DNA from: Bacteroides cellulosilyticus DSM 14838
GTDB taxonomy: Bacteria > Bacteroidota > Bacteroidia > Bacteroidales > Bacteroidaceae
DNA: 54,103 nt
Direction: 5' to 3'
NCBI RefSeq assembly: GCF_000158035.1
Contig: NZ_EQ973495.1
Coordinates: forward strand, 346,192-400,294
Under the pieces are notes generated by a model, which saw only the letters and a program-made list of their open reading frames with translations, made no database searches and was not told the origin of the DNA. Positions 33,718-42,418 of this stretch are shown here, one piece after another; the stretch's first letter is position 1, and the number at the start of each line of letters is the position of its first letter. Position numbers and translations under genes: made by a program.

Positions 33718-36561
33718 TTATTTCTGTATATCAATATCTTTACTACGAAGTACTTTTACGTTTTCTTTATCCGTAATGCCTTCCTTCACTTTCAGATTTT
33801 TAATCTCGCCACCGATCACATCGTCCAGTACTACTGCATAACGCCCATCTTTCTGCTCAGCATTAATACTGCAGTTATCTAACAGGAAGTCTTTCACATG
33901 ACGCGCCCAGAAACCAAAAGAGGGTTGTATTTTCAAATCACCTACATTATAACGTCCTACCCCGATTTCAGGCGGATACGCTTCTGCATCTTCCACCGGA
34001 TGACCACCTTTCACAAGTAAATTTACATCATGGAACTGTACATTATTAATATACCCCGTATGCTGACCATTCGGCAAACGGAATGTCAGTCCTCCTTCTA
34101 CAACTTCCGTATCCGGCAGTTTGAAACCTGCGATGATTGGAGTTGCCGTACTTTGAGAACCATCGTATGCCTTCCAGCGCTCTCCCCGGAAAGAACTTCC
34201 ACCATAAACCTCATCAATGTCTACTCCACAAATCACAATATTCTCCACCTGCCCGATATCAGAGTTAGTTACCAACAATTCCTTACGTACATTTCCATTT
34301 TCCGTGAAAGTAAAAGGAGCGACATTGGCACCCAGCACACGGCCTCTATTGGATATAGATATGAAGAACGGAGCACGCGTACGATGCATCACCGAGCGGG
34401 AATGTATCGCTCCTGTCTTTCCACTATTCAAATAAACATTTTTTATATGTCCACCATCATTGGTAGATATGGAGAAACCTGCTTTATTAGCACCCAGTAC
34501 ATAAATATTATCCACATATAAATCCTGAATATCATCCGCTGTTTCCGAACCTATCTGGAACAGGTTACAATTGGTATCTCCAACTATATTGCGTACCATA
34601 TAGTTACGTGCCGGACGGGTAAAACCTAATGAACAATCCGAACCTGGTTTCACAATATCATCCGAACTGACACGCGAATAAATGTTCGTCACCGTTACGT
34701 CATTGCACGCCATAAAGTCGTAGATATCACGAGCATTCCGGGTATTATGTTTGGCAAAGTAAGTATCGTGCACATGGATGCCATCGGTACCTGTAGCCAG
34801 CAAAACAAAATGGCCTCCCTGATCTATATGCAGCATATTGCTGACGTCATAATTCTTCTGCCCATCCGCATCTATATAGTAAGGTTCATCCTTTTGCGGA
34901 TCATACCACATATCTTTATCTATGTTCCAACCTCCAATCTCAATATTGGTACAAAGTTTCAAAGAAAACATTTTGTCACAGCGTTTCTCGGGAGCATTAT
35001 TCATTACTTTATCAGAAGTAACCAGATTACCATTGCCCGTGATACGGCCCGTACCCACAATTTTCACATTATCAATGCGTTCTCCAAAGAACATTGCATT
35101 ACGGAAAAATGTATGTCCCACATCCTGCTTCGTCAGATAGTTCTCCGGATCAGCATAAGGGCGAGGATCGGTAGGAGAAAGTCCCGAACGGTAAGCCCGG
35201 TCACTAAACCAAGTTGTTTCCGGCGCATCGCCACCCGGAAGCCCCTGAATGGTAGCATCTGCATCCAGATGTAGCCAGACATTGCTTAATAGATGAACTG
35301 TCCGTACATTATAGGTACCTGCCGTAAATCGTAGAATACCCCCGCCCAACTCATTCATCTCCTTAATAGCTTGGTTTATGGTTTCCGTATCGTCTGCTAT
35401 TCCATCTCCTTTTACTCCTGCAGTCTTAATATCCTGCAAACCGGAATAGAACCAAGCAATATTTGATTCTCCCTGATTATCACCTCCTTTTACAAGCAGT
35501 TTAAAAGCATACAGTTGATTAGGATTCAGCCGACCGGCAGCAGCGAAATCATCGTCCGGCAATATCGCTGTTCTTACAGGTTTCCAGGTTCTTCCCTTAT
35601 CCTCAGACAATAACAAAGTCACAGACTCCGCATTACGAGGAGCTGTCCAGTAGAAAGAAGTGAAAGATAAATCCCAATTCTTTTTATATGTAAATGCCTG
35701 TAAGGGAGTACGGGTAAAATCGGAGACAGTCGTCACTCCTTCAAAAGTTGCAGTAGCAACCGGACTATGCAGAACTTCCGGCTGAGAGGTTATATAATCA
35801 GCCTCAAATGTATAATTACCTTTTTCCGGTATTACTACTCCGCGAAAACAAAGACGGATATCAGGGCCGTTAGAGGGACGAAAATCCAAATCTTTAAAGA
35901 TTAACAGGGTACCTTTCTTCCCATCTTTACGAATTTCCACATCTCCAACCTTTTTATAAGAATAGTTAGTTCCGGTTCTTCCGATAGATTGTTTGTGCAA
36001 ATCACGAAGAATCACTTCTCCACGACCTATTACATTTACCGTTGTATTGTCCAATGTTACATCAATCCCTTCCGGCACACGGATAGTGACAGTAGTCATC
36101 GGACTGCGTTGTCCGGCATAAAAATCAAGTGTCAGACTTCCCGCAGTCTTTATCGTGAATGCAGTACGGTCCAACTTTATCACAGGCGGCAATGCCCCTT
36201 TACATACCCCTACCAGCAAACGCTTTTTAGAAGTTGATTGCAAATAATCTCCATGAGCCGGAAAACCTTCTGTTTTCTCCTGTCCGGCAGAAGCAAAAAG
36301 ACGATAAATGCCCGAACCGGAATGAGCCAATTGCTCTTTCAGAGCTTCAACTGACGGCAAGGTAGAACTTAAGCCCTCATTCTCAGGAGTATCTACAGTA
36401 TAGCGATAAGTAGAGCCTTCGAATAATAATAAAGAGTCACGAGTCAGCTGCCAGGGATACAATTCCCCTGCCTGAATGCTTGCTCCTGCCACTCCCAGCA
36501 ACAGAGACAAAAGAAAAGTTTTTGATAATATAGACCTCATATCCAATAGTGTATTTCTCAT
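33718..36561 (-). CDS. long GH28-like protein with N-terminal beta domains
   Basis: The 947 residues have a signal peptide after the second Met (start at 36540 gives MRSILSKTFLL). The first ATG at 36561 is 3 nt from the upstream stop and allows coupling; both are possible. About 25-380 form beta-sandwich/Ig-like domains (TLLLSEDKGRTWKPV). From about 385 a pectate-lyase/GH28 beta-helix begins (IKTAGVKGDGIADDTETINQAI), with candidate acidic residues in TDGIHVHD, RDIYD and SSDDIVKPGSD. The GDD of classical GH28 is SDD here. An exo-acting enzyme on acidic sugars is inferred. Confidence 0.8.
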   Translation of the reverse strand: MRNTLLDMRSILSKTFLLSLLLGVAGASIQAGELYPWQLTRDSLLLFEGSTYRYTVDTPENEGLSSTLPSVEALKEQLAHSGSGIYRLFASAGQEKTEGFPAHGDYLQSTSKKRLLVGVCKGALPPVIKLDRTAFTIKTAGSLTLDFYAGQRSPMTTVTIRVPEGIDVTLDNTTVNVIGRGEVILRDLHKQSIGRTGTNYSYKKVGDVEIRKDGKKGTLLIFKDLDFRPSNGPDIRLCFRGVVIPEKGNYTFEADYITSQPEVLHSPVATATFEGVTTVSDFTRTPLQAFTYKKNWDLSFTSFYWTAPRNAESVTLLLSEDKGRTWKPVRTAILPDDDFAAAGRLNPNQLYAFKLLVKGGDNQGESNIAWFYSGLQDIKTAGVKGDGIADDTETINQAIKEMNELGGGILRFTAGTYNVRTVHLLSNVWLHLDADATIQGLPGGDAPETTWFSDRAYRSGLSPTDPRPYADPENYLTKQDVGHTFFRNAMFFGERIDNVKIVGTGRITGNGNLVTSDKVMNNAPEKRCDKMFSLKLCTNIEIGGWNIDKDMWYDPQKDEPYYIDADGQKNYDVSNMLHIDQGGHFVLLATGTDGIHVHDTYFAKHNTRNARDIYDFMACNDVTVTNIYSRVSSDDIVKPGSDCSLGFTRPARNYMVRNIVGDTNCNLFQIGSETADDIQDLYVDNIYVLGANKAGFSISTNDGGHIKNVYLNSGKTGAIHSRSVMHRTRAPFFISISNRGRVLGANVAPFTFTENGNVRKELLVTNSDIGQVENIVICGVDIDEVYGGSSFRGERWKAYDGSQSTATPIIAGFKLPDTEVVEGGLTFRLPNGQHTGYINNVQFHDVNLLVKGGHPVEDAEAYPPEIGVGRYNVGDLKIQPSFGFWARHVKDFLLDNCSINAEQKDGRYAVVLDDVIGGEIKNLKVKEGITDKENVKVLRSKDIDIQK

Positions 36562-36564
36562 AAA

Positions 36565-37962
36565 TCAGCGATTCGTATCGATATGGTTAACATTTTCTTT
36601 CAACGCCTTATGCCATGTCGGACCGACAGTAAAGATACAGGCATCTATCCGTTCTTTTTCCTCTTGGTTCAAACCGTCAGGCATATCAACCGGCTTAAAA
36701 CCTTCTCTCACCTGTTCATAAGAGACACTCGAAAGTGATTTTTTATCAGAAAATGCCCACTCATTATCCAGAAACAAGAAACCGGGAAGTACTTCATCCG
36801 CCCTTACTATTTTCAAATCAGGAGTTTGTCCTGCAAAGAGATTATGGGCAAAACGAACATTGCGGGGCATCTTTTCTCCACGGCCTGATCCCAACTCCAA
36901 TGAACTATTCAGAAAGGTATTATAAGCGATATCCACATTCTCCACCCGATGGTATGAAGTTAACGGCTCTAGTTTCACATCCGTTTCTGCCGTAGGACGT
37001 TCATAAACTCCTACACGTACCAACAATCCGAATGACCTTACATCTTTAATATAATTATCGTAAACCGTATGTCCCTGGTTAATAATACGAATACCGGCGG
37101 TTCCACGCAGATTATGTCCTATAAATGTATTCGACTCTATCACATTATAATGCCCATGACGACAAACCAATCCACCGGCGGATTCATAAAACAAGTTCCT
37201 GCGCAATACATTATGACAAGATTTCACAGAAATAATCTCATTTTCTCCGCTACATCTGAAAAAGACATTATCCTCGACAATCGTACGTGATTCCAATTGA
37301 GAAGACCAGGAATGCCCGATACGAATAATTTCTGCTCCATTGCCACCGTAAGGCTGACGTTCACCAAAGAAATTATGATCTATCAAATGATTATTCAAGT
37401 GGTTATCAGCACTCAGCCACACCTGCAACACCAGTCCGCCTACTCTTTTATTAGCAAAGTAACAATGGTCTATCCGGTTATTGGTTCCCCGTAATCCAAC
37501 CCAATATTCATCTCCTTCATTCGGTCGTTCACCTTTCTGAGGATCGTTGCACTCATCAATCACACAACGAGTCATCCGACAAAAAGAAGCATACACACCT
37601 TTTTCTCCTTGAAAATCAATCATATCATGCCCTATGGCCCATGCCTTATAAAAGAGCAAGTCTTCCAGTTGCAAATACTCTCCATATATCTTCAGCCTTA
37701 ACTTACCGGAAATAACAGCCTTTCCGGGATTCTCAGCCCGCCAGACAATCGGTTTACCGGAAACACCCTTACCGGTAAAATTTATTTCTTTCAGATTATG
37801 ATACGTTCCGTCTTTCAGTACGACGGCATCCCCCGGCTGCAAATTTCCACTACCCAGCAACTGTTTCATTGCTGGAACATCTTTCGGTGAAAATGTATAC
37901 TCTTTGGCATTAGCAAAGAGTGACACTGTTAAAAGCAAAAGAACACAAAGTTTTTTCATCAT
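36565..37962 (-). CDS. PL6 polysaccharide lyase (chondroitinase B / alginate lyase family)
   Basis: The 465-residue protein has a signal peptide (SLFANA) and a parallel beta-helix. The catalytic pair of the family is visible: Lys247 in ISVKSC and Arg268 in VCRHG, 21 residues apart as in chondroitinase B (Lys250, Arg271). PL6 enzymes cleave alginate or dermatan sulfate by beta-elimination with calcium help. No sulfatase or other alginate genes occur nearby, so the real substrate may be another uronate-containing glycan. It is the first gene after the promoter at 37993-38000. Confidence 0.9.
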   Translation of the reverse strand: MMKKLCVLLLLTVSLFANAKEYTFSPKDVPAMKQLLGSGNLQPGDAVVLKDGTYHNLKEINFTGKGVSGKPIVWRAENPGKAVISGKLRLKIYGEYLQLEDLLFYKAWAIGHDMIDFQGEKGVYASFCRMTRCVIDECNDPQKGERPNEGDEYWVGLRGTNNRIDHCYFANKRVGGLVLQVWLSADNHLNNHLIDHNFFGERQPYGGNGAEIIRIGHSWSSQLESRTIVEDNVFFRCSGENEIISVKSCHNVLRRNLFYESAGGLVCRHGHYNVIESNTFIGHNLRGTAGIRIINQGHTVYDNYIKDVRSFGLLVRVGVYERPTAETDVKLEPLTSYHRVENVDIAYNTFLNSSLELGSGRGEKMPRNVRFAHNLFAGQTPDLKIVRADEVLPGFLFLDNEWAFSDKKSLSSVSYEQVREGFKPVDMPDGLNQEEKERIDACIFTVGPTWHKALKENVNHIDTNR

Positions 37963-37992
37963 GTTTTCCGATTAGAATTAAAAATCACAGAG

Positions 37993-38000
37993 CAAATATA
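37993..38000 (-). promoter_or_regulatory. -7 box TATATTTG for the degradation operon
   Basis: Exact TAnnTTTG match 30 nt before the PL6 start. A single GTTTGAGA (38047-38054) lies about 47 bp upstream and resembles the half-site before the nine-gene operon. Confidence 0.6.
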
Positions 38001-38105
38001 GATGATTAAAATATGAACGGAAATAGCCTCCTCCCCTCCGGAAGTAGTTTGAGAAGATAATTCAAAAGAATGGTACGTTTTTATAAACCAGAAGTGCAGA
38101 TATAC

Positions 38106-38148
38106 AAAAAATCGTCCCCTTACATTGTGATACAACGTAAGGGGACGA
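38106..38148 (-). terminator. intrinsic terminator after the OmpH-like gene
   Basis: A perfect 12-bp stem (38112-38123 with 38137-38148) has inner TTGT/ACAA pairing. On the minus strand it is followed by a run of six T (38111-38106). It sits 22 nt after the stop at 38171. Confidence 0.85.
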
Positions 38149-38170
38149 CCCTATTCTAAATCGAAATTAT

Positions 38171-38776
38171 TTATTTCTTAGCCGGAGAAGAATATCTTGC
38201 ATTCAATCCGTCTACGATTTCTTTTGTAATATTATAAATGCTGTCAGCATACAACAGGTTATCAAAACCGGTATTACTGATAATCATGCTGTATCCCTTT
38301 GTCTTATTATACTCTTTCAAGAAAGCATTGATAGAATCACGCAATTGCAAGCTGTTCTTTTCGTTTTCGCTCATCAGCTCTGATTGCAATTTATTACCCA
38401 AAGCCTGCAAGTCTTGTTCCAGTTTAGCAATACGGTTGTATTCCTGCTGTGCTCTTTCCTGAGAAAGATATGCATTGTTCTGTACTTTAGTCTGGAAATC
38501 CTGTTTCTGTTTTTCTAATTCCCGAGCTTTCTGGTTTATTGTCAAACGAACATTTTCACTCTTCTTTACCATACCTTCATTCAGGTCGATGCAGAAATTA
38601 TATTGTGCCAGAAGCGTGTCTATTTCAACATAAGCAATCTTCATTCCAGTAAGTTCACCTGAAGCTTGTCCTGACGTAGTTGCCGTTTGATTATCAGCTT
38701 TACCTGTACACTGAGAAAATAAAACGATAAGTGCAAGGGCAGCCAAACCGTTTACGAGGTAGTTCAATCTCTTCAT
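38171..38776 (-). CDS. OmpH/Skp-like lipoprotein
   Basis: The 201 residues have a lipoprotein signal (lipobox LFSQC, Cys23), then MKIAYVEIDTLLAQY, typical of the OmpH/Skp family. A long charged coiled coil follows (about 70-145; ARELEKQKQDFQTKV, ERAQQEYNRIAKLEQDLQ), and then the family ending YSMIISNTGFDNLLYADSIYNIT. Skp proteins chaperone outer membrane proteins in the periplasm. Here lipid anchoring is predicted, which is common in Bacteroidota copies. It follows the small membrane protein gene by 29 nt and ends at a strong terminator. Confidence 0.85.
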   Translation of the reverse strand: MKRLNYLVNGLAALALIVLFSQCTGKADNQTATTSGQASGELTGMKIAYVEIDTLLAQYNFCIDLNEGMVKKSENVRLTINQKARELEKQKQDFQTKVQNNAYLSQERAQQEYNRIAKLEQDLQALGNKLQSELMSENEKNSLQLRDSINAFLKEYNKTKGYSMIISNTGFDNLLYADSIYNITKEIVDGLNARYSSPAKK

Positions 38777-38805
38777 AACTTGTAAAAAATATAGTTTTAA
38801 AATTA

Positions 38806-39039
38806 TTAATTCATACTATCATTTAAGGCTTTTTCCAATTCGTCAATGGAGAAACGGGGTTTCTTCTGTGCTTCCCGGTCCTGCGACTGGGCACACCCAA
38901 TACCTCTCTCCCGCATTGCTTTATTACCGCTGACGTGCCCGTTCGGGAACTTTCCGCCTTTCACAAAAAAGACTTTTACACCTAATAATGCAATGCAAAT
39001 AGCAACTATTAACAAACTTATCAATACTGTATCGAGCAT
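38806..39039 (-). CDS. small membrane protein, unknown function
   Basis: The 77 residues have one N-terminal membrane helix (about 5-26; VLISLLIVAICIALLGVKVFF). A short polar tail follows (PNGHVSGNKAMRERGIGCAQSQDREA, then an acidic helix FSIDELEKALND). The short HVSGNKAMRERGIGCA stretch looks conserved-protein-like, but I do not recognise a named family. It precedes the OmpH-like gene by 29 nt and probably shares its transcript. A near-match -7 box (TATTTTCG) lies at 39059-39066, 20 nt before the ATG. Confidence 0.7.
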   Translation of the reverse strand: MLDTVLISLLIVAICIALLGVKVFFVKGGKFPNGHVSGNKAMRERGIGCAQSQDREAQKKPRFSIDELEKALNDSMN

Positions 39040-39058
39040 TTCTACTATTTTTGTAATA

Positions 39059-39066
39059 CGAAAATA
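39059..39066 (-). promoter_or_regulatory. possible -7 box TATTTTCG
   Basis: One mismatch to TAnnTTTG, 19-27 nt before the small membrane protein start. Weak evidence. Confidence 0.35.
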
Positions 39067-39119
39067 GACTGCATTTCAGCAAAATGAAAATAAAATTTTC
39101 TTTTGCATTCAATTTGCTC

Positions 39120-39127
39120 TATTTTTG
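39120..39127 (+). promoter_or_regulatory. possible -7 box TATTTTTG for pepD
   Basis: Exact TAnnTTTG match, but it lies 139 nt before the pepD ATG, giving a long leader. Another match at 39046-39053 is further away. Confidence 0.4.
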
Positions 39128-39266
39128 TGGGTGCAAATATAGGGCTTTGTATGGACTAACCCACTTTTTTTACCATAAAAAAAGAGAAACGGTAATAAAA
39201 TAGCCAATTGATTTAACCATATTTAGCAATAAGAGGTTAAATACGAACATTCATAAAGGAATTAAT

Positions 39267-40727
39267 ATGGAAAAGAATGAACTGAAACCGGCAGGCGTTT
39301 TTCATTATTTCGATGAAATCTGCCAAGTGCCGCGTCCTTCGAAGAAGGAAGAGAAAATGATTGCTTATCTGAAAGCATTCGGTGAAAAACATAAGTTGGA
39401 AACACTGGTTGACGAAGCCGGCAACGTCCTCATCAAAAAGCCCGCTACACCGGGTATGGAGAACCGTAAGACCGTAGTGCTGCAATCTCACATCGACATG
39501 GTGTGCGAAAAGAACAACGATGTGCAGCACGACTTCCTCACCGACCCGATAGAAACCGTAATTGAAGGGGAATGGCTGAAAGCCAAAGGTACAACGCTGG
39601 GAGCTGACAACGGTATCGGTGTAGCTACAGAACTGGCTATCCTTGCAGACGACAGCATTCAGCACGGACCTCTGGAATGTCTGTTTACGGTAGACGAAGA
39701 AACCGGACTGACAGGTGCCTTCGCCCTAAAAGAAGGTTTCATGAACGGTGATATTCTGTTGAACCTCGACTCGGAAGATGAAGGAGAACTCTTTATCGGC
39801 TGCGCAGGAGGTATAGACTCCGTTGCAGAGTTTACATATAAAGAGGTAGACGTACCTGCCGGATACTTCTGCTGCAAGGTGCAGGTGAAAGGATTGAAAG
39901 GCGGACACTCCGGTGGAGATATCCATTTGGGGCTCGGCAATGCCAATAAGATATTGAACCGTTTCCTGAGTCAGACTTTCCAGAAGTATGATATGTACTT
40001 GTGTGAAATAGACGGTGGTAATCTGCGCAACGCCATTGCACGCGAAGCACACGCAGTTATCGCTATACCGGAAGACTACAAGCATGACTTGCGTGCCGAT
40101 CTGAATATTTTTGCGGCTGAAGTACAAGCTGAGTATGCCGTAGTCGATCCGGGGCTGCAACTCATCTTAGAATCGGAAAATACCCGTACGAAAGCCATCG
40201 ACAAAGATACTACGAAGCGTCTGCTGCAAAGCCTCTACGCTTGTCCTCACGGGGTGTATGCTATGAGCCAGGACATACCCGGACTGGTAGAAACGTCTAC
40301 AAACCTTGCATCCATCAAGATGAAGCCGGGCAACATTATCCGCATCGAAACCAGCCAACGCAGTTCTACCGCCTCATCCAAGCAAGATACAGCCAATATG
40401 GTACGTACCGTATTCGATATGGGCGGTGCCAAAGTTACCTTCGGTGACGGCTATCCGGGTTGGAAACCTAATCCACATTCTGAAATACTGGAAATCGCTG
40501 TCGAGTCATACAAACGCTTATTCGGTGTAGATGCCAAGGTGAAAGCTATCCATGCCGGACTGGAATGCGGTCTGTTCCTCGATAAGTACCCGGCACTGGA
40601 TATGATTTCCTTTGGTCCTACTTTGCAGGGTGTGCACTCTCCCGATGAGCGAATGCTGATTCCTACGGTAGATAAGTTCTGGAAACACCTGCTGGATATC
40701 CTGGCTAATGTTCCCGTAAAGAAATAA
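39267..40727 (+). CDS. pepD: aminoacyl-histidine dipeptidase (M20 family)
   Basis: The 486-residue length fits PepD. Metal-site motifs of the M20 family are present: QSHIDMVCEKN near 75-83 (His), GADNGIGVA near 117 (bridging Asp), TVDEETGLTGA near 146-155 (Glu pair), LDSEDEGE near 170, and a C-terminal HAGLECGLF (His). It hydrolyses Xaa-His and other dipeptides in the cytoplasm with zinc. No signal peptide is seen. It is transcribed alone on the plus strand, with a long leader and a downstream repeat array. Confidence 0.95.
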   Translation: MEKNELKPAGVFHYFDEICQVPRPSKKEEKMIAYLKAFGEKHKLETLVDEAGNVLIKKPATPGMENRKTVVLQSHIDMVCEKNNDVQHDFLTDPIETVIEGEWLKAKGTTLGADNGIGVATELAILADDSIQHGPLECLFTVDEETGLTGAFALKEGFMNGDILLNLDSEDEGELFIGCAGGIDSVAEFTYKEVDVPAGYFCCKVQVKGLKGGHSGGDIHLGLGNANKILNRFLSQTFQKYDMYLCEIDGGNLRNAIAREAHAVIAIPEDYKHDLRADLNIFAAEVQAEYAVVDPGLQLILESENTRTKAIDKDTTKRLLQSLYACPHGVYAMSQDIPGLVETSTNLASIKMKPGNIIRIETSQRSSTASSKQDTANMVRTVFDMGGAKVTFGDGYPGWKPNPHSEILEIAVESYKRLFGVDAKVKAIHAGLECGLFLDKYPALDMISFGPTLQGVHSPDERMLIPTVDKFWKHLLDILANVPVKK

Positions 40728-40775
40728 CTCACATCCCTTATTCCTCTTATACGGATGGTTAAAGGGGAGTATGTA

Positions 40776-40856
40776 AAAGATGGCATCTTTTGATGTAAAA
40801 GATGCCATCTTTCGTAACATAAGATGCCACCTTTCGCTGCAAAAGATGGCATCTTT
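40776..40856. repeat. four tandem palindromic units, 22-bp period
   Basis: Near-palindromes of the form AAAGATGGCATCTTT occur at 40776, 40798, 40820 and 40842, exactly 22 bp apart. Units 1, 2 and 4 have perfect 7-bp arms (AAAGATG/CATCTTT) around one base; unit 3 has two changes. Adjacent units can also pair with each other. The array lies 48 nt after the pepD stop and about 130 nt before the next gene. It could end or protect the pepD transcript, bind a protein, or be a dispersed repeat. The rest of the 260-nt gap shows nothing clear. Confidence 0.85.
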
Positions 40857-40987
40857 TGCATAATAGCCTATAGAGATGTAATTCCTTTCAATATACCATC
40901 GTCTCATCAAGGTAGTAAGATAAAAGCGAAAGATATAATAAAGCGACAGAAATACCGTTATTTAGTAAAACCTACAGAACGTACGGT

Positions 40988-42418
40988 ATGAAATCGAAAG
41001 CACTATACCTTATATATATATTCCCGATACTTTTCCTGTTGTCCCTTGCCGCCTGCGACGACATGGATGATTATTCGTCCGATCCAAAGCATACACTTTG
41101 GTTCTCACAGGACACGCTGCGTATGGACACCGTACTCACCGGTATTCCCACTTCCACCCGCCAACTGAAAGTTTACAATCCACATAAGAAGGCATTGCTG
41201 ATATCTTCCATTATTCTTGCCGATGCCGGCAAATCGGGTTTCCGTATCAATGTGGATGGTATTAGGGCAGATCAATTCTCCGACATAGAAATTGCAGGAG
41301 AAGACAGCCTATACATTTTTGTAGAAGCGACTCTGCCTCAGCAAGACAATGCCGACATCAGGTTGATAAAAGACTCTATTCTCTTTCAACTGAATGGCAT
41401 CCGGCAAGAAGTTAAGCTACGGGCATATGCACAGGATGCTTTTATTTTCCGGGGGAAAGTGATCGAGAAAGATACATTGATAGCCTCCCAACGGCCGATA
41501 TTGATTTATGACAGTATCAGTGTAGCCCCGGATGCGCACTTAACGCTGACGGCAGGTACCCGCCTGTATTTCCACGGCAAGGCTGGAATGCAGGTACACG
41601 GACGCTTATCAGTGGCAGGCAGCCTATCCGCCCCGGTCGTTTTCCGGGGAGATCGCACCGACCGTATGTTCCCTTATCTTCCTTACGACCGATTACCGGG
41701 ACAATGGGGCGGCATACGATTCTACAAGACCAGTTACGAGAATCATCTTGTTTATGCAGACATTCATGGAGGAAGTTTCGGTATTCGCTGTGACTCTTCG
41801 ATGACAGACCGCAGGAAACTAACATTGGAGTCTTCCATCATACGGCAGGTATCAGGTAATGGACTGGAGTTGACATCGTGCCAGGTGGTGGTAGGAAACA
41901 GCGAAATCAGTAATGCGGGAGAGAATTGCGTCAGTTTGTTAGGGGGAGATTATACATTCACTCACTGTACGCTGGCTAATTATTTCAGTTGGAACGTACG
42001 GAAAGGAACGGCATTGCAAGTCCGGAATGAACAGGATGACATGGCCTATCCGCTTTCATCAGCTATCTTCCGCAACTGTATCATTGCAGGTTCGGGTACG
42101 GATGAAATCAACGGAGGACGCTCCAAGAATGAGGATATAGCTTTTAATTATTACTTCTCACACTGCCTCATCAACTCAGTGAAAGAAGAGAATGACAAGA
42201 TAGTCAATGTGATTTGGGAGAAAGACGATAACTTCTTGCTGATGGATAGCCGTACGCAAGAATACAGCTTTAGCCTCAATGAAAAGTCTAAAGCTATCAA
42301 TTTAGGAAAGCAAGAAGATGCTATCGCTTATCCGACAGACAGAAATGGGAACTCCCGACTACAGGATACAGCACCGGATGCGGGATGCTATGAAAAATCG
42401 GCTTCAAAAGATGAATAA
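40988..42418 (+). CDS. beta-helix surface lipoprotein
   Basis: The 476-residue protein has a lipoprotein signal (LSLAAC, Cys23). An Ig-like domain lies near 40-150. From about 165 a parallel beta-helix follows with PbH1-like repeats (LTLTAGTRLYFHGKAGMQVHGRLSVAGS, TLESSIIRQVSGNGLELTSCQVVVGNSEIS, SSAIFRNCIIAGSG). The ending DRNGNSRLQDTAPDAGCYE is typical of choice-of-anchor Q/right-handed helix proteins in Bacteroidota. No catalytic site is visible. It overlaps the next gene by 8 nt if that gene starts at 42411. Confidence 0.8.
   Translation: MKSKALYLIYIFPILFLLSLAACDDMDDYSSDPKHTLWFSQDTLRMDTVLTGIPTSTRQLKVYNPHKKALLISSIILADAGKSGFRINVDGIRADQFSDIEIAGEDSLYIFVEATLPQQDNADIRLIKDSILFQLNGIRQEVKLRAYAQDAFIFRGKVIEKDTLIASQRPILIYDSISVAPDAHLTLTAGTRLYFHGKAGMQVHGRLSVAGSLSAPVVFRGDRTDRMFPYLPYDRLPGQWGGIRFYKTSYENHLVYADIHGGSFGIRCDSSMTDRRKLTLESSIIRQVSGNGLELTSCQVVVGNSEISNAGENCVSLLGGDYTFTHCTLANYFSWNVRKGTALQVRNEQDDMAYPLSSAIFRNCIIAGSGTDEINGGRSKNEDIAFNYYFSHCLINSVKEENDKIVNVIWEKDDNFLLMDSRTQEYSFSLNEKSKAINLGKQEDAIAYPTDRNGNSRLQDTAPDAGCYEKSASKDE

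Noticed and set aside
38047..38054. Single GTTTGAGA before the PL6 promoter as an HTCS operator
   Set aside because: Only one copy is seen, with no second half-site at 21-22 bp; kept only as a weak hint.
40776..40856. CRISPR array
   Set aside because: The units are palindromes with a 22-bp total period, leaving only about 7 nt between them, and there are no cas genes.
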